Assembly: GCF_003696235.1 (NCBI RefSeq) | Contig: NZ_RFFJ01000035.1 | Location: 1 to 38,800, forward strand | Direction of reading: 5' to 3' | Source of the DNA: Streptomyces triticirhizae | Lineage (GTDB): Bacteria > Actinomycetota > Actinomycetes > Streptomycetales > Streptomycetaceae | Length of the DNA: 38,800 nucleotides | In this document: positions 1 to 8,245 of the stretch, piece by piece | How positions within the stretch are numbered: position 1 is the first letter of the stretch | Layout: each line of letters begins with the position of its first letter | Made by a program: the position numbers and the translations under genes | Notes under the pieces: model-generated | What the model saw: the letters and a program-made list of their open reading frames with translations, nothing else | Told to the model about the DNA's origin: nothing | Database searches by the model: none

Positions 1-85
1 GCGGCGCGGGCGAGGGACGATGCGGCCGGGGCGCGCGGCGCGGGCGCCGCCCGCGCGGCGGTTGGCACGGCGGCCGCCACGCGGA

Positions 86-296
86 TCACACGCGGTCCGC
101 CGGCGACATCCCGCCGAGTGGTGTAGCGGTGCGGAGCTCGCCACTCCGCAGGTCGATGGAGTAGCGGCGGCTGCCCGCGCACCAGATCGTGGTGTGCGGC
201 CGCGAGCAACGCGGACAGCCGGGCACCGAGCCAACCGACGCCCTCCGTGACGGTGCTGGGCGGAGCGCTGCGGACCGTTTGACCACACCACTCCAC
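86..296 (-). pseudogene. possible frameshifted remnant of a small gene
   Basis: No recognised family. On the minus strand a GTG-initiated frame beginning at 296 has coding-like codons with high G/C third positions for about 35 codons (GTG GAG TGG TGT ..., reading through GWLGARLSALLAAA). Around 190-180 the coding-like composition moves to another frame, which reads HTTIWCAGSRRYSIDLRSGE and stops with TGA at 86. Neither frame looks coding along its whole length, which is what an indel inside a former gene of roughly 70 codons would leave. The first frame stays open to the left edge, so a partial gene running off the window is the alternative. Nothing else is seen in positions 1-480. Confidence 0.25.
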
Positions 297-480
297 GGGA
301 CGCCATCGGCCCGCCCGTGCGGACGCGACCGGGCGCGGCACGACCTGCGGTCAGAGAACGCGCCAGGCCGGCGCACCCGGAGGCACAGGCCGGCGCAGCC
401 GGCCAACGGCCAACGGGCGCACGGCGGCCACCGGCCGCAGGCCAAGCGTCGGCGCAGCCGCCGCAGGCACTGCGGAAGCC

Positions 481-516
481 CAGCGGCAGCGACTCAGCGG
501 CAGCGACTCAGCGGCG
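481..516. repeat. 14-bp tandem repeat overlapping the lapA-like stop codon
   Basis: The unit cagcggcagcgact occurs at 481-494 and 495-508 and begins a third, diverging copy at 509. The stop codon of the downstream-reading minus-strand gene (508-510) lies at the unit boundary, so each copy carries a TGA on the minus strand. The same arrangement is seen after two other minus-strand genes in this window. Confidence 0.7.
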
Positions 517-732
517 ACGGGCCGCGTAGAAGCCGCAGGCCGCCCCGATCAGCAGGGTGAAGAGGAGGGCCAGCCAGAGCGGCATGGTGACCTCGGGAAT
601 CAGCAGCCTGATCTTGGTCTGCCGGGTGTTGCCGAAGATGAAGATCAGGGTGACCACGGCGACCACCAGCATGATGATCCGGCCGGGCGTGAAGAACTCG
701 TTGGTGCGCGGAGCACGGGTCCTGGTCGTCAT
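508..732 (-). CDS. LapA-domain small membrane protein
   Basis: Product of 74 residues. A basic N-terminus (TTRTRAPRTN) is followed by two hydrophobic membrane segments at about residues 18-33 and 50-69, joined by a short polar stretch (NTRQTKIRLLIPEV), and it ends in ARRR. The N-F/G-N-T-x-x-x-x-x-x-L pattern between the helices and the short length fit LapA/DUF1049 proteins, named for lipopolysaccharide assembly in proteobacteria. In actinobacteria, which have no LPS, the role is unknown. It stands alone, tail to tail with nothing recognisable on its left and 88 bp from the CBS gene on its right. The ATG at 732 has only a G-rich stretch before it as a possible ribosome site. Confidence 0.75.
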   Translation of the reverse strand: MTTRTRAPRTNEFFTPGRIIMLVVAVVTLIFIFGNTRQTKIRLLIPEVTMPLWLALLFTLLIGAACGFYAARRR

Positions 733-819
733 GCCCCCAGGATGGGGACGAAGCGGGCCGCCCGCCCGCCGAGCGTGGCGGGGGACGGCCGACCGGTCGG
801 GGACGCGGGCGCGGGGCGC

Positions 820-1236
820 TCAGGCGTAGACGCGCTCCACGAACTCGGCGACCTGGTCGTCGGTGAGCGTCCTGGCGAGGTCGGCCTCGCTGATCATGCC
901 GACCAGCCGCTTGTTCTCGTCGATCACCGGCAGCCGGCGGATCTGGTGGGCCTCCATCTCGGCCAGCACCTCGTCCTCCTCGGCCAGGCTGGACACCCAG
1001 CGCGGGGTGCCCTGGACCAGTTCACCGGCGGTGGTGTGGGCGGGGTCGTGGCCGGCGGCCACGCAGCGCACCACGATGTCGCGGTCGGTGATGATGCCGC
1101 AGAGCCGCTCGTTGGTGTCGCTCACCGGCAGCGCGCCCACGTCCAGCTCGCGCATCAGCTGGGCCGCGCGGTCCAGGCTCTCGGTGGCGGGAATCCACTG
1201 GGCGCCGGGGTTCATGATGTCAGCGGCGATGGCCAT
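820..1236 (-). CDS. CBS-domain pair protein
   Basis: Product of 138 residues consisting almost wholly of two CBS motifs. The first is about residues 8-65 (AAQLMRELDVGALPVSD, GIITDRDIVVRCVA) and the second about 72-130 (EMEAHQIRRLPVIDENKRL, GMISEADLAR). Paired CBS modules bind adenosine nucleotides, and stand-alone ones in Streptomyces are commonly stress-related proteins of unknown partner. The chosen ATG at 1236 has GAGAGG about 9 bases upstream and begins at the family's usual MxAxDIM start; an upstream in-frame ATG (1296 region) would add residues with no CBS similarity. The gene is on the same strand as the DinB gene before it, 143 bp away. Confidence 0.88.
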   Translation of the reverse strand: MAIAADIMNPGAQWIPATESLDRAAQLMRELDVGALPVSDTNERLCGIITDRDIVVRCVAAGHDPAHTTAGELVQGTPRWVSSLAEEDEVLAEMEAHQIRRLPVIDENKRLVGMISEADLARTLTDDQVAEFVERVYA

Positions 1237-1379
1237 GGGTTCATACCTCTCTGCGTCGCGGTTCGGAGGGATCGGCTGATCCCATGCCTCACCACCCATG
1301 GTCCCCGCCGCGCCCGGAATGCGCCATTCGGGTGGCCTGACCGATTCTGCCCCCATTTCCGGGGTCGGCCCACCCCGCC

Positions 1380-1889
1380 TCACTCCCCCACCGTGCCGTC
1401 CGTCAGCTCCCTGGCGATGTCCAGGTGGCCGAGGTGGCGGGCGTACTCCTGGAGGACGTGGCAGAGAATCCAGCCCAGCGTCGGCGGAGTCTCCACCGTT
1501 CCGTCGAACCGGCCGCCGACGGCCGCCCGCTCGGTCAACGCCGCGCCCGCGATCGCCTCCGCGACTCGCTCGGCCTGCCCCCAGTACCGCCGCCGCAGCT
1601 CGGCCACGTCGACCCCCTCGGGCAGGGTCCACCGTCCCTCCGCGTCCCGGTCGCCCCACGGTTCGTCGACCGGCTCGCCCCGGAAGCCCCAGACGAACCA
1701 GCGGCGTTCCATCATCGCCAGGTGCCACACCAGCTGCGCGGGCGTCCAGGCCGAGGGCACCCGCGAGGTGTGGAACGCCTCCTCGTCCAGCCCGGCCAGC
1801 CTGTCCCACAGGGCGGAGCGGTAGCTCTCCAGATAGCCGACGAGCAGCTGTCCGGGGTCCTCGATCTCGCGTGCGGGTCCGTTCCTCAA
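1380..1889 (-). CDS. DinB/DUF664-family protein
   Basis: Product of 169 residues with the four-helix DinB/DUF664 pattern. An N-terminal helix (LLVGYLESYRSALWDRLAGL) is followed by WTPAQLVWHLAMMERRWFVW with its first putative metal His, and a C-terminal VLQEYARHLGHLDIARE carries two more. Such proteins are damage-inducible or thiol-transferase-like metalloenzymes in other bacteria; substrate here is unknown. The start is a TTG at 1889 that overlaps the TGA of the S9 peptidase by four bases (TTGA), with GGAGGGAAGGGA just upstream inside that gene. No ATG or GTG fits this position. The overlap argues for translational coupling, making this the last gene of the M55-M20-S9 run. Confidence 0.85.
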   Translation of the reverse strand: MRNGPAREIEDPGQLLVGYLESYRSALWDRLAGLDEEAFHTSRVPSAWTPAQLVWHLAMMERRWFVWGFRGEPVDEPWGDRDAEGRWTLPEGVDVAELRRRYWGQAERVAEAIAGAALTERAAVGGRFDGTVETPPTLGWILCHVLQEYARHLGHLDIARELTDGTVGE

Positions 1890-3907
1890 CGGGCTTCCCT
1901 TCCCTCCGCCAGGTCCAGCGGCGCCAGGTCGTTCCTCTCGAAGCCGAACGCCCGTGCGTAGAGGGCGAGTTCGGCCTCCAGGGCGCGCTCGACGGTGGCC
2001 GCGCGGCGGAAGCCGTGGCCCTCGCCGGCGAAGCTCAGATAGGCGTGCGGCACCCCGCGCCCCGCGACGGCGGCCAGCAGCGCCTCGGCCTGTTCGGGCG
2101 GGCAGACGACGTCGTCGAGCCCCTGGAGCAGCACGAACGGCGCGACGATCCGCTCGGCGCGGTGGACCGGGGAACGCTCCCGGTAGCGCTCGGGCACCTC
2201 GTTCAACGGGCCGACGAGCGACTCCAGATAGTGCGACTCCAGGTCGTGGGTGCCGTCCGAGGCCCAGCCCGCCAGGTCCAGCAGCGGATAGCTGATGGTG
2301 CCGGCGGCGTACAGGTCGGCGGTGGCCGGGTCGCTCAGCGAGGCGGCGGCCGTGTAGCCGCCGGCGCTGCCGCCCCGGATCGCCAGCCGCCCGGGGGCGG
2401 CGCCACCCTCGGCGACCAGCGCGCGGGCCACGGCGGCGCAGTCCTCGACGTCCACCACCCCCCAGCGGCCGCGCAGCCGCTCCCGGTAGGCCCGGCCGTA
2501 GCCGGTGGAACCGCCGTAGTTCACCTCGGCGACGCCGATGCCGCGCGAGGTGAAGTAGGCGATCTCCAGGTCGAGTACGAGCGGCGCCGAGCCGGTTGGC
2601 CCGCCGTGCGCCCAGATCACGAAGGGCGGCGCGGAGTCGGGCGGCCCGGTCAGCTCGGGGTGGCGCGGCCGGTGGATCTGGGCGTGGATCTCCCGCCCCT
2701 CGGGCCCGGTGAACACGCGGGGCTCGGGCCGGGGCAGATACCCGGGGTCGACGCGGTCGGTGTGGTGCTCGGCGAGCACCCGGCAGTGGCCGGTCGCGGT
2801 GTCCAACGCGACGACCTCGTAGTCGCGTTCGGGCCCGGCGGCGATGCCGACGACCCGCTCGCCGCACGCGGCCAGCGAGGGCCACCACTCGGTCCAGGGG
2901 CCGACCGCGTCGGCCAACTCCCCCCGGTCTGGGTCGAGTACGGCCAGCCGCGCGGTGCCGAGCCCGTGCAGCACGGCGAGCGTGCGGTGCGGCAGCGGCA
3001 CCATCCAGCGGAAGCCGACCTTCCACAGCGGTCCGGCGAACTCCTCCTGGAGCGCGCAGAGTCGCACGACCTCGCCGGTGTCGGGGTCGAGGCGGTGGGG
3101 CTGCCAGAAGCCGGCGCGGTCGCTGAGCGCCAGCAGGGTGCCGTCCTCGGCCCACTCGACCTGCGCCACCGACTCCTCCGGGCCGCCGAGCACGGTGCGC
3201 GGCGAGCCGACGCGGCCGGCCTCGTCGACCTCGGCGACCAGCAACTCGGTGCCGTCCCAGGGCATTCGGGGGTGGTCCCAGACCAGCCAGGCCAGCCGGC
3301 CGCCGTCCGGCGAGAGCCTGGGCCCGGTGACGAAGCGGTGCGCGTCGTCGGTCAACTCCCGGACGGCGGAACGGTCTTCGGCGGCCGAGCCGTCCAGCGG
3401 CACGGCGGCCAGCAGCCGCCGGACGTCGCCCGGCCCCTCCCCGGTGAACTCCTCCAGCACGCACCAGACCTCGCCGCGCTCCGGCAGCACCAGCGGGTCG
3501 CACCAGCGCAGCCCGCCGCCCACGGCCGAGACGGGGCTCAGCGGCCGGGGCGCGGTGTCGAGGTCGGGCTCCAGGGCGTACAGCCGCTGGTCGCCGGCGT
3601 CGGTGAACACCACCAGCGGCCCGCCACTCTCCCGCGCGACGCCGGCCCAGGGCTGGCCGCCGTACTCGTGCACCCGGTTGCGGACGTTCCACGGCGCGGG
3701 CAGCACGCTGACCGGCCCGGGCGTGTCGGGGCGCAGCCGCAGCAGGGCGCGGCGGCCGCCCTCGGCGGGGCGGGGCGCGGTCCACCAGACCTCCTCGCCC
3801 ACCGCGCCGAGCGCCTCGGGGTGCCCGTCGTGCGCGGCGACCAGCGCCTCGTCGATGGGTGATGGCCAACTTCCGTACGGTGCGTGCGACAACGGTGCCT
3901 GCGACAT
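1886..3907 (-). CDS. S9 family prolyl oligopeptidase / acylaminoacyl-peptidase-like hydrolase
   Basis: About 673 residues. The first ~400 residues form a propeller-like region with repeated W/D segments (LSPDGGRLAWLVWD and similar). The C-terminal third is an alpha/beta hydrolase with FVIWAHGGPTGS as the oxyanion region, the nucleophile elbow IRGGSAGGYTAA (Ser about 514), an acid in LLQGLDDVVCPPEQ and the catalytic His in GEGHGF. This is the S9C-type arrangement of cytoplasmic peptidases that trim short peptides; there is no signal peptide. ATG at 3907 has AGGA about 10 bases upstream; an ATG at 3916 is the alternative. It follows the M20 peptidase after a 125-bp gap that holds tandem repeats and is coupled to the DinB gene, consistent with a peptide-degradation operon. 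Confidence 0.88.
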   Translation of the reverse strand: MSQAPLSHAPYGSWPSPIDEALVAAHDGHPEALGAVGEEVWWTAPRPAEGGRRALLRLRPDTPGPVSVLPAPWNVRNRVHEYGGQPWAGVARESGGPLVVFTDAGDQRLYALEPDLDTAPRPLSPVSAVGGGLRWCDPLVLPERGEVWCVLEEFTGEGPGDVRRLLAAVPLDGSAAEDRSAVRELTDDAHRFVTGPRLSPDGGRLAWLVWDHPRMPWDGTELLVAEVDEAGRVGSPRTVLGGPEESVAQVEWAEDGTLLALSDRAGFWQPHRLDPDTGEVVRLCALQEEFAGPLWKVGFRWMVPLPHRTLAVLHGLGTARLAVLDPDRGELADAVGPWTEWWPSLAACGERVVGIAAGPERDYEVVALDTATGHCRVLAEHHTDRVDPGYLPRPEPRVFTGPEGREIHAQIHRPRHPELTGPPDSAPPFVIWAHGGPTGSAPLVLDLEIAYFTSRGIGVAEVNYGGSTGYGRAYRERLRGRWGVVDVEDCAAVARALVAEGGAAPGRLAIRGGSAGGYTAAASLSDPATADLYAAGTISYPLLDLAGWASDGTHDLESHYLESLVGPLNEVPERYRERSPVHRAERIVAPFVLLQGLDDVVCPPEQAEALLAAVAGRGVPHAYLSFAGEGHGFRRAATVERALEAELALYARAFGFERNDLAPLDLAEGREAR

Positions 3908-3980
3908 GGGAAGCATCCTGGTCGGGGTCAACGAGCCTGTGAAGAACGCCCGTTGGTGAAGTCCCGTCCGGCGGACCTCG

Positions 3981-4040
3981 GTTGACGGTTCCTCAGAGCG
4001 GCTGACGATTCCTCGGTGCGGTTGACGGTTCCTCAGAGCG
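3981..4040. repeat. three 20-bp tandem repeats across the M20 stop codon
   Basis: Units lie at 3981-4000, 4001-4020 and 4021-4040. The first and third are identical (gttgacggttcctcagagcg) and the middle differs at four positions. The stop codon of the M20 gene (4033-4035, TCA on the plus strand) lies inside the third unit, so on the minus strand the last codons and TGA of that gene are repeated twice more downstream. Confidence 0.9.
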
Positions 4041-5439
4041 AACGGATCGCCCGGTCCAGCACCCGGACGCCGAAGTGCAGCGCGGAGACCGGCACCCGCT
4101 CGTCCACGCCGTGGAACATCGCCTGGTAGTCGAAGCCCTCGGGCAGCTTCAACGGCATGAAACCGTAGTTCTCCACGCCGAGTCGGGAGAACTGCTTGGC
4201 GTCCGTGCCGCCCGACATGCAGTACGGCACCACGTGCGCGCCCGGGTCGAAGTGCAGCAGCGCCTCCCGCAGCGTGTGGTAGGTGGGCGCGTCGACGGGC
4301 GCCTGGAGCGGGATCTCGTGGTGCAGGAACTCCCAGGCGACGTCGGGCCCGGTGAGGCGGTCCAGGGTGGCGGCGAACTCCCGTTCCGTGCCCGGGAGTA
4401 CGCGCCCGTCGACATGGGCCGTGGCGCTGCCGGGGATCACGTTCACCTTGTAACCGGCGTCCAGCATGGTGGGGTTGGCGCTGTTGCGCACGGTGGGCGC
4501 GAGCAGTTCGGCGGCCGGGCCGAGCAGCGCCAGCAGCCGGTCCACGGAGTGGGCCAGCCGCTCGGGGTCGGGGTCGGCGAGGTCGGGCAGCGGCAGCCCG
4601 TAGACCTGGGCCAGCTCGGTGAGGCCGGCGCGCACGGTCTCGGTCAGCCGGACCGGCCAGCGGTGCTCGCCAATCCGGGTGACGGCTGCGGTGAGCCGGG
4701 TGACGGCGTTCTCCGCGTTGATCTTGGAGCCGTGCCCGGCGCGGCCCTTCGCGGTCAGGGTCATCCAGCCGGTGCCGCGCTCCCCGGCCGCCAGCGGGTA
4801 GATCCGGCGGCCGTCGCCGGGGTGGAAGGTGAACGCGCCCGACTCTCCGATCGACTGGGTGCAGCCGTCGAAGAGGTCGGCGTGCTGCTCGGCCAGGAAC
4901 CCGGAGCCGAACGAGGCGGTGTCCTCCTCGTCGGCGGTGAACGCCAGCACCACCGGGCGCCGGGGGCGCACGCCGGCGCGCGTCCAGGCGCGGACCAGGG
5001 CCAGCACCATGGCGTCGGCGTCCTTCATGTCCACCGCGCCCCGGCCCCAGACCACCCCGTCGCTGACCTCCCCGGAGAACGGGTGGACGCGCCACTCGTC
5101 GGGGTCGGCCGGCACCACGTCCAGGTGTCCGTGGACCAGCAGCGCCTCGGCCGTCGGGTCGGTGCCCTCGATCCTGGCGACCACGTTGGTGCGCCCCTGG
5201 CTCTTCTCCAGCAGCAGCGGGTCCAGCCCGACCTCGGCGAGCCGCTCGGCGACATACTCGGCCGCCGGCCGCTCGTGCCCCTCGCCGCCGCCCCGGTTGG
5301 TGGTGTCGATCCTGATCAACTCGGAGGTGAACGTGACCACCTCCTCCAGCGCGGTCGCGTCGACGGGCCCCTCGGGCGCGGCCGGGGCGGGCCTGGCCCG
5401 CTCGGCAGCGGTCGGGGTCGGGGTCGGGGAGTCAGCCAT
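4033..5439 (-). CDS. M20/M25/M40 family metallopeptidase
   Basis: Product of 468 residues, the usual length for M20 hydrolases. A proline-rich leader of about 30 residues precedes the catalytic domain. Metal ligands are visible in LLVHGHLDVVPAD (His-x-Asp), in WGRGAVDMKD, in FTADEEDTASFGS (Glu-Glu, base and ligand) and in a C-terminal ALHFGV. The central lid/dimerisation part includes GHGSKINAENAVTRL. These enzymes hydrolyse dipeptides or N-acyl amino acids in the cytoplasm. The ATG at 5439 overlaps the end of the M55 gene by eight bases, so the two are probably co-translated. The S9 peptidase follows. Confidence 0.9.
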   Translation of the reverse strand: MADSPTPTPTAAERARPAPAAPEGPVDATALEEVVTFTSELIRIDTTNRGGGEGHERPAAEYVAERLAEVGLDPLLLEKSQGRTNVVARIEGTDPTAEALLVHGHLDVVPADPDEWRVHPFSGEVSDGVVWGRGAVDMKDADAMVLALVRAWTRAGVRPRRPVVLAFTADEEDTASFGSGFLAEQHADLFDGCTQSIGESGAFTFHPGDGRRIYPLAAGERGTGWMTLTAKGRAGHGSKINAENAVTRLTAAVTRIGEHRWPVRLTETVRAGLTELAQVYGLPLPDLADPDPERLAHSVDRLLALLGPAAELLAPTVRNSANPTMLDAGYKVNVIPGSATAHVDGRVLPGTEREFAATLDRLTGPDVAWEFLHHEIPLQAPVDAPTYHTLREALLHFDPGAHVVPYCMSGGTDAKQFSRLGVENYGFMPLKLPEGFDYQAMFHGVDERVPVSALHFGVRVLDRAIRSL

Positions 5440-6268
5440 ACCATTCCTCCACGGCGGCGGACACCATGGTGGTGACCGTCTTGAAGCACCGGATGCCCTC
5501 GTACATGGTCGGCGCGGTGTAGGCGACGCGCCGCTCGCCGGTCTGCTCGACGCCCGGCACCAGGGCGGCGGCGCCGGCGAGTTGGTCGGCGTCGAACTCG
5601 ATCTCGATCCGGCGCGGGGTGGGCCCCGCCGGCTCGTGGCGCACCGCCAGGGCGGCGGCGCGGGTGGCGCCCTCGGTGATGTCGGCCGCGGTCCTGGCGG
5701 GGGTGCGGCAGACCGCCGCGTAGCGGGAGACGCAGTCCTTGACGGCGACGCCCACCGCCTCGGGCGCGTAGCGGCGGGCGTCGGCGCAGGTCAGGTCGTC
5801 GCCGGTGACGAGCACCACGGGGGTGCCGTACTCGGCGGCCACCAGCGAGTTGAGCAGGCCCTCGCTGGCGCGGACCCCGTCGACGAAGACGCCGGTCAGC
5901 GAGTTGCCGAGATAGGTGTGGGCGAGCACCCCGGCGTCGCCGGCGCCGGTGTGGTAGCCGACGAACGCGATGCCGTCCACGTCGCCGTGCTGGACGCCCT
6001 CGACCATGCTGAGGTCCTTGTGCCGGCCGGTGAGCAGCTGGGCGCGGTCGTCCAGTTGCTCCAGCAGCAGGTTGCGCATGGTCATGTGCGCCTCGTTGAC
6101 CAGGACCTCGTCCGCGCCGCCGGCGAGGAAGCCGGCGATGGCCGCGTTGACGTCCGAGGTGAGCAGCGGCCGGCAGCGCTGCCACTCGGGCGTGCCCGGC
6201 AGGCAGTCGGCCGGCCAGGTGACCCCGGTGGCGCCCTCCATGTCGGCCGAGATGAGGATCTTGGTCAT
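5432..6268 (-). CDS. M55 family D-aminopeptidase (DppA-like)
   Basis: Product of 278 residues. It opens with ILISADMEGATGV, the conserved N-terminus of zinc D-aminopeptidases in which Asp and Glu bind metal, and continues with VNEAHMTMRNLL and FVGYHTGAGDAG, whose His residues match the remaining ligand positions. In Bacillus DppA releases D-alanine from peptides, giving a role in D-amino-acid or cell-wall-peptide salvage. It heads a run with M20 and S9 peptidases, so the four genes together look like a small-peptide catabolic operon. The ATG at 6268 lacks a Shine-Dalgarno sequence. A TAACGT box ends 8 bases before it, so a leaderless or near-leaderless mRNA is likely. Confidence 0.9.
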   Translation of the reverse strand: MTKILISADMEGATGVTWPADCLPGTPEWQRCRPLLTSDVNAAIAGFLAGGADEVLVNEAHMTMRNLLLEQLDDRAQLLTGRHKDLSMVEGVQHGDVDGIAFVGYHTGAGDAGVLAHTYLGNSLTGVFVDGVRASEGLLNSLVAAEYGTPVVLVTGDDLTCADARRYAPEAVGVAVKDCVSRYAAVCRTPARTAADITEGATRAAALAVRHEPAGPTPRRIEIEFDADQLAGAAALVPGVEQTGERRVAYTAPTMYEGIRCFKTVTTMVSAAVEEWYG

Positions 6269-6315
6269 GGGGGGAGACGTTACCCCCGCGTCGGGCCGCC
6301 AGCCAGGCCGACGCC

Positions 6316-7185
6316 TTACGGTGCGCCGTCCACCGCCTCGGCGAGGCGGCGCAGCGCTGCGGCGGCCGGGGTGTCCTCGGCGGCGCTGAAGACGTGGAGC
6401 TGCTGTCCCATCCGGCCGGCCAGCGGCGGCACATGGAGCGTCTCGACGTCGAGGTCGAGCACGCCGACCGCCGGGTGCCGGAAGCGCCTGCTGCCGACCG
6501 CGCACATCCGCACGTCGCCGTCGGCCCAGAGCGTGCCGAACGCCTCGCTGCCGGCGTGCAACTCCCGTACCAGGGAGGTCAGTCGGGCGTCCTCGGGGTA
6601 ACGGCCGACGGCGTGGCGGAGCAGCGCGACGGACTCCCGCCGGCGGTCGTCGAGGTCGGGGAGGGTGGCGCGGGCTGCCGGGTCGAGGAAGACGAAACGG
6701 GCCTGGTTGCGGTCCCTGGCGCCCGGCTCGTCGAGGCCGCCGAGGAGGACGCCGCCGAGCCGGTTCCACGCCAGCAGGTCGAGCCGCTCGTCGAGCACGA
6801 CGGCCGGCAGGCCCGACAGGGCGTCGATGACCCGGCGCAGCTCGTCGCGGACCGGCTTCGTCGAGGGCGCGGCGGCGTGCGGCGTGGGGCAGCGCCCGTG
6901 GGCGAGGGTGAGCAGGTGGGCGCGCTCGACCCCGTCGAGGCGCAGCGCGCGGGCCAGCGCGTCCAGCACCTCGGTGGAGGGCTGGTTGGCGCGGCCCTGT
7001 TCGAGCCGTACGTAGTAGTCCACGCTGATCCCGGCGAGTTGGGCCAGCTCCTCGCGGCGCAGCCCGCGCACCCTGCGCCGGCGCCCGGGGTCGAGTCCCA
7101 CGCTCCCCGGCGCCACGCGCGCCCGGCGCGCCCTGAGGAACGCGCCCAGCTCGCGCCCGCTGTCCCGCAGCGCCTCCGTCGTCAT
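6316..7185 (-). CDS. XRE-family regulator with MmyB-like ligand-binding domain
   Basis: Product of 289 residues. Residues ~10-80 are a Cro/C1 helix-turn-helix with the signature GLRREELAQLAGISVDYYVRLEQGR. The rest is the MmyB-type PAS-like domain (VRDELRRVIDAL, LAWNRLGGVLLGG, ESVALLRHAVGRYPEDARL, HPAVGVLDLDVETL). Such proteins in Streptomyces usually sit beside and control an oxidoreductase gene, and here the divergent neighbour 123 bp away is a flavodoxin-fold NAD(P)H oxidoreductase. A CATACT -10-like box (7192-7197) ends six bases before the ATG, with no ribosome site, which suggests a leaderless transcript. Confidence 0.92.
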   Translation of the reverse strand: MTTEALRDSGRELGAFLRARRARVAPGSVGLDPGRRRRVRGLRREELAQLAGISVDYYVRLEQGRANQPSTEVLDALARALRLDGVERAHLLTLAHGRCPTPHAAAPSTKPVRDELRRVIDALSGLPAVVLDERLDLLAWNRLGGVLLGGLDEPGARDRNQARFVFLDPAARATLPDLDDRRRESVALLRHAVGRYPEDARLTSLVRELHAGSEAFGTLWADGDVRMCAVGSRRFRHPAVGVLDLDVETLHVPPLAGRMGQQLHVFSAAEDTPAAAALRRLAEAVDGAP

Positions 7186-7308
7186 CCGTCCAGTATGCGC
7201 GGGGGCGTGCGCGCCGGCGGAGGGTGGTCCTCGCAGTACCGGGAACGGGAATCCCCCGGCTCGACCGGGTGCTGGCTACCCCGGCGCCGAGCTGCGAGAA
7301 CGGTGTCC

Positions 7309-8190
7309 ATGACCGAGAACACGACCCAGAGCACGGCCGAGAACACGACCGGGGGCACGACCGAGAACGCGACGGAGGGCACGACCGGGGGCGCGGACGC
7401 CGGGTCGGGTGCGGCACCGGACTCGCGCGGGCGGCGGGTGCTGATCGTCAGCGCCCACCCGGACGCCCGTTCGTTGACCGCCTCGCTGACCGGCCTCGCC
7501 GCCGACGAGCTGCGCGGCGCGGGGCACGAGGTGCGGATATCCGACCTGTACGCGATGAAGTGGAAGGCCGCGACGGACGCCGACGACTATCCGGCACGGC
7601 CGGACGGCGACGGCCGGCTCGATGTGATGGCGGCGTCCGAACACGCCTACGCCACCGGGACGTTGACCGCCGACGTGCGGGCCGAGCAGGAGCGGCTGCG
7701 CTGGGCGGACGCGGTGATCCTCCAGTTCCCGCTCTGGTGGTTCTCGGTACCGGCGATCCTCAAGGGCTGGCTCGACCGGGTCTTCAGCGGGGGCTTCGCC
7801 TACGGCCCGGGCGTCAAGCCGTACGGCGAGGGGGAGTTGACGGGACGGCGGGTGTTGCTCTCGGTGACGCACGGCGCGGGGGCGGCCTCGGTCGGCCCGC
7901 GCGGCATCCACGGGCCGCTGCACGAGCTGCTCTTCCCGCTCCAGCACGGGGTGCTGTTCTTCACCGGGATGTCGGTGCTGGAGCCGTTCGCCGTGCCCGA
8001 CGCGCCCGACCTGGACGAGGCGGGCTACCGGGCGGTGGCGGCCGCCTACCGGGAGCGGCTGGCCGGCCTGTTCACCGAACGCCCGCTGCCGTACCGGCGG
8101 TTGACCGAGGAGGACTACACCAGGGAGTTGGAGCTGCGGCCCGGCCGCGAACGGCCGGGCACCTCGGGTCTCGGGTTGCACCTGGCCTGA
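7309..8190 (+). CDS. flavodoxin-fold NAD(P)H-dependent oxidoreductase (NQO/MdaB type)
   Basis: Product of 293 residues. After an unusual Thr-rich leader of about 40 residues comes a flavodoxin-like domain with RVLIVSAHPDARSLTASL (flavin phosphate loop), VILQFPLWWFSVPAILKGWL and RVFSGGFAYG (flavin contacts), and LLSVTHGAGA. These are hallmarks of quinone reductase/MdaB proteins that use NAD(P)H to reduce quinones or nitroaromatics in the cytoplasm. Homologues normally begin close to RVLIVSAHP, so the leader built from repeated TTEN/TTGG units is extra. GTG at 7303 is an equally good start, being better spaced from GAGAAC. The XRE/MmyB-type regulator is transcribed divergently and probably controls this gene. 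Confidence 0.88.
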   Translation: MTENTTQSTAENTTGGTTENATEGTTGGADAGSGAAPDSRGRRVLIVSAHPDARSLTASLTGLAADELRGAGHEVRISDLYAMKWKAATDADDYPARPDGDGRLDVMAASEHAYATGTLTADVRAEQERLRWADAVILQFPLWWFSVPAILKGWLDRVFSGGFAYGPGVKPYGEGELTGRRVLLSVTHGAGAASVGPRGIHGPLHELLFPLQHGVLFFTGMSVLEPFAVPDAPDLDEAGYRAVAAAYRERLAGLFTERPLPYRRLTEEDYTRELELRPGRERPGTSGLGLHLA

Positions 8191-8203
8191 GCGGGGCGTC
8201 CTC

Positions 8204-8240
8204 CCTCGGCGGCGGGTCCCGAACGGGCCCGCCACCGAGG
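8204..8240. terminator. bidirectional stem-loop terminator
   Basis: Arms 8204-8216 and 8228-8240 pair over 13 bases with one mismatch (CCTCGGCGGCGGG against CCCGCCACCGAGG), and the loop contains a further CCCG/CGGG pair. It lies between the convergent oxidoreductase and SRPBCC genes. There is no U tract, which is usual in Streptomyces. Confidence 0.75.
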
Positions 8241-8245
8241 TGCTT

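Noticed and set aside
1298..3862. Long plus-strand open frame of about 850 codons opposite the S9 peptidase and DinB genes
   Set aside because: It is antisense to two well-supported genes, is composed of Arg/Pro/Gly/Ala/Val-rich filler, and shows no domain. Such frames are expected opposite high-GC genes.
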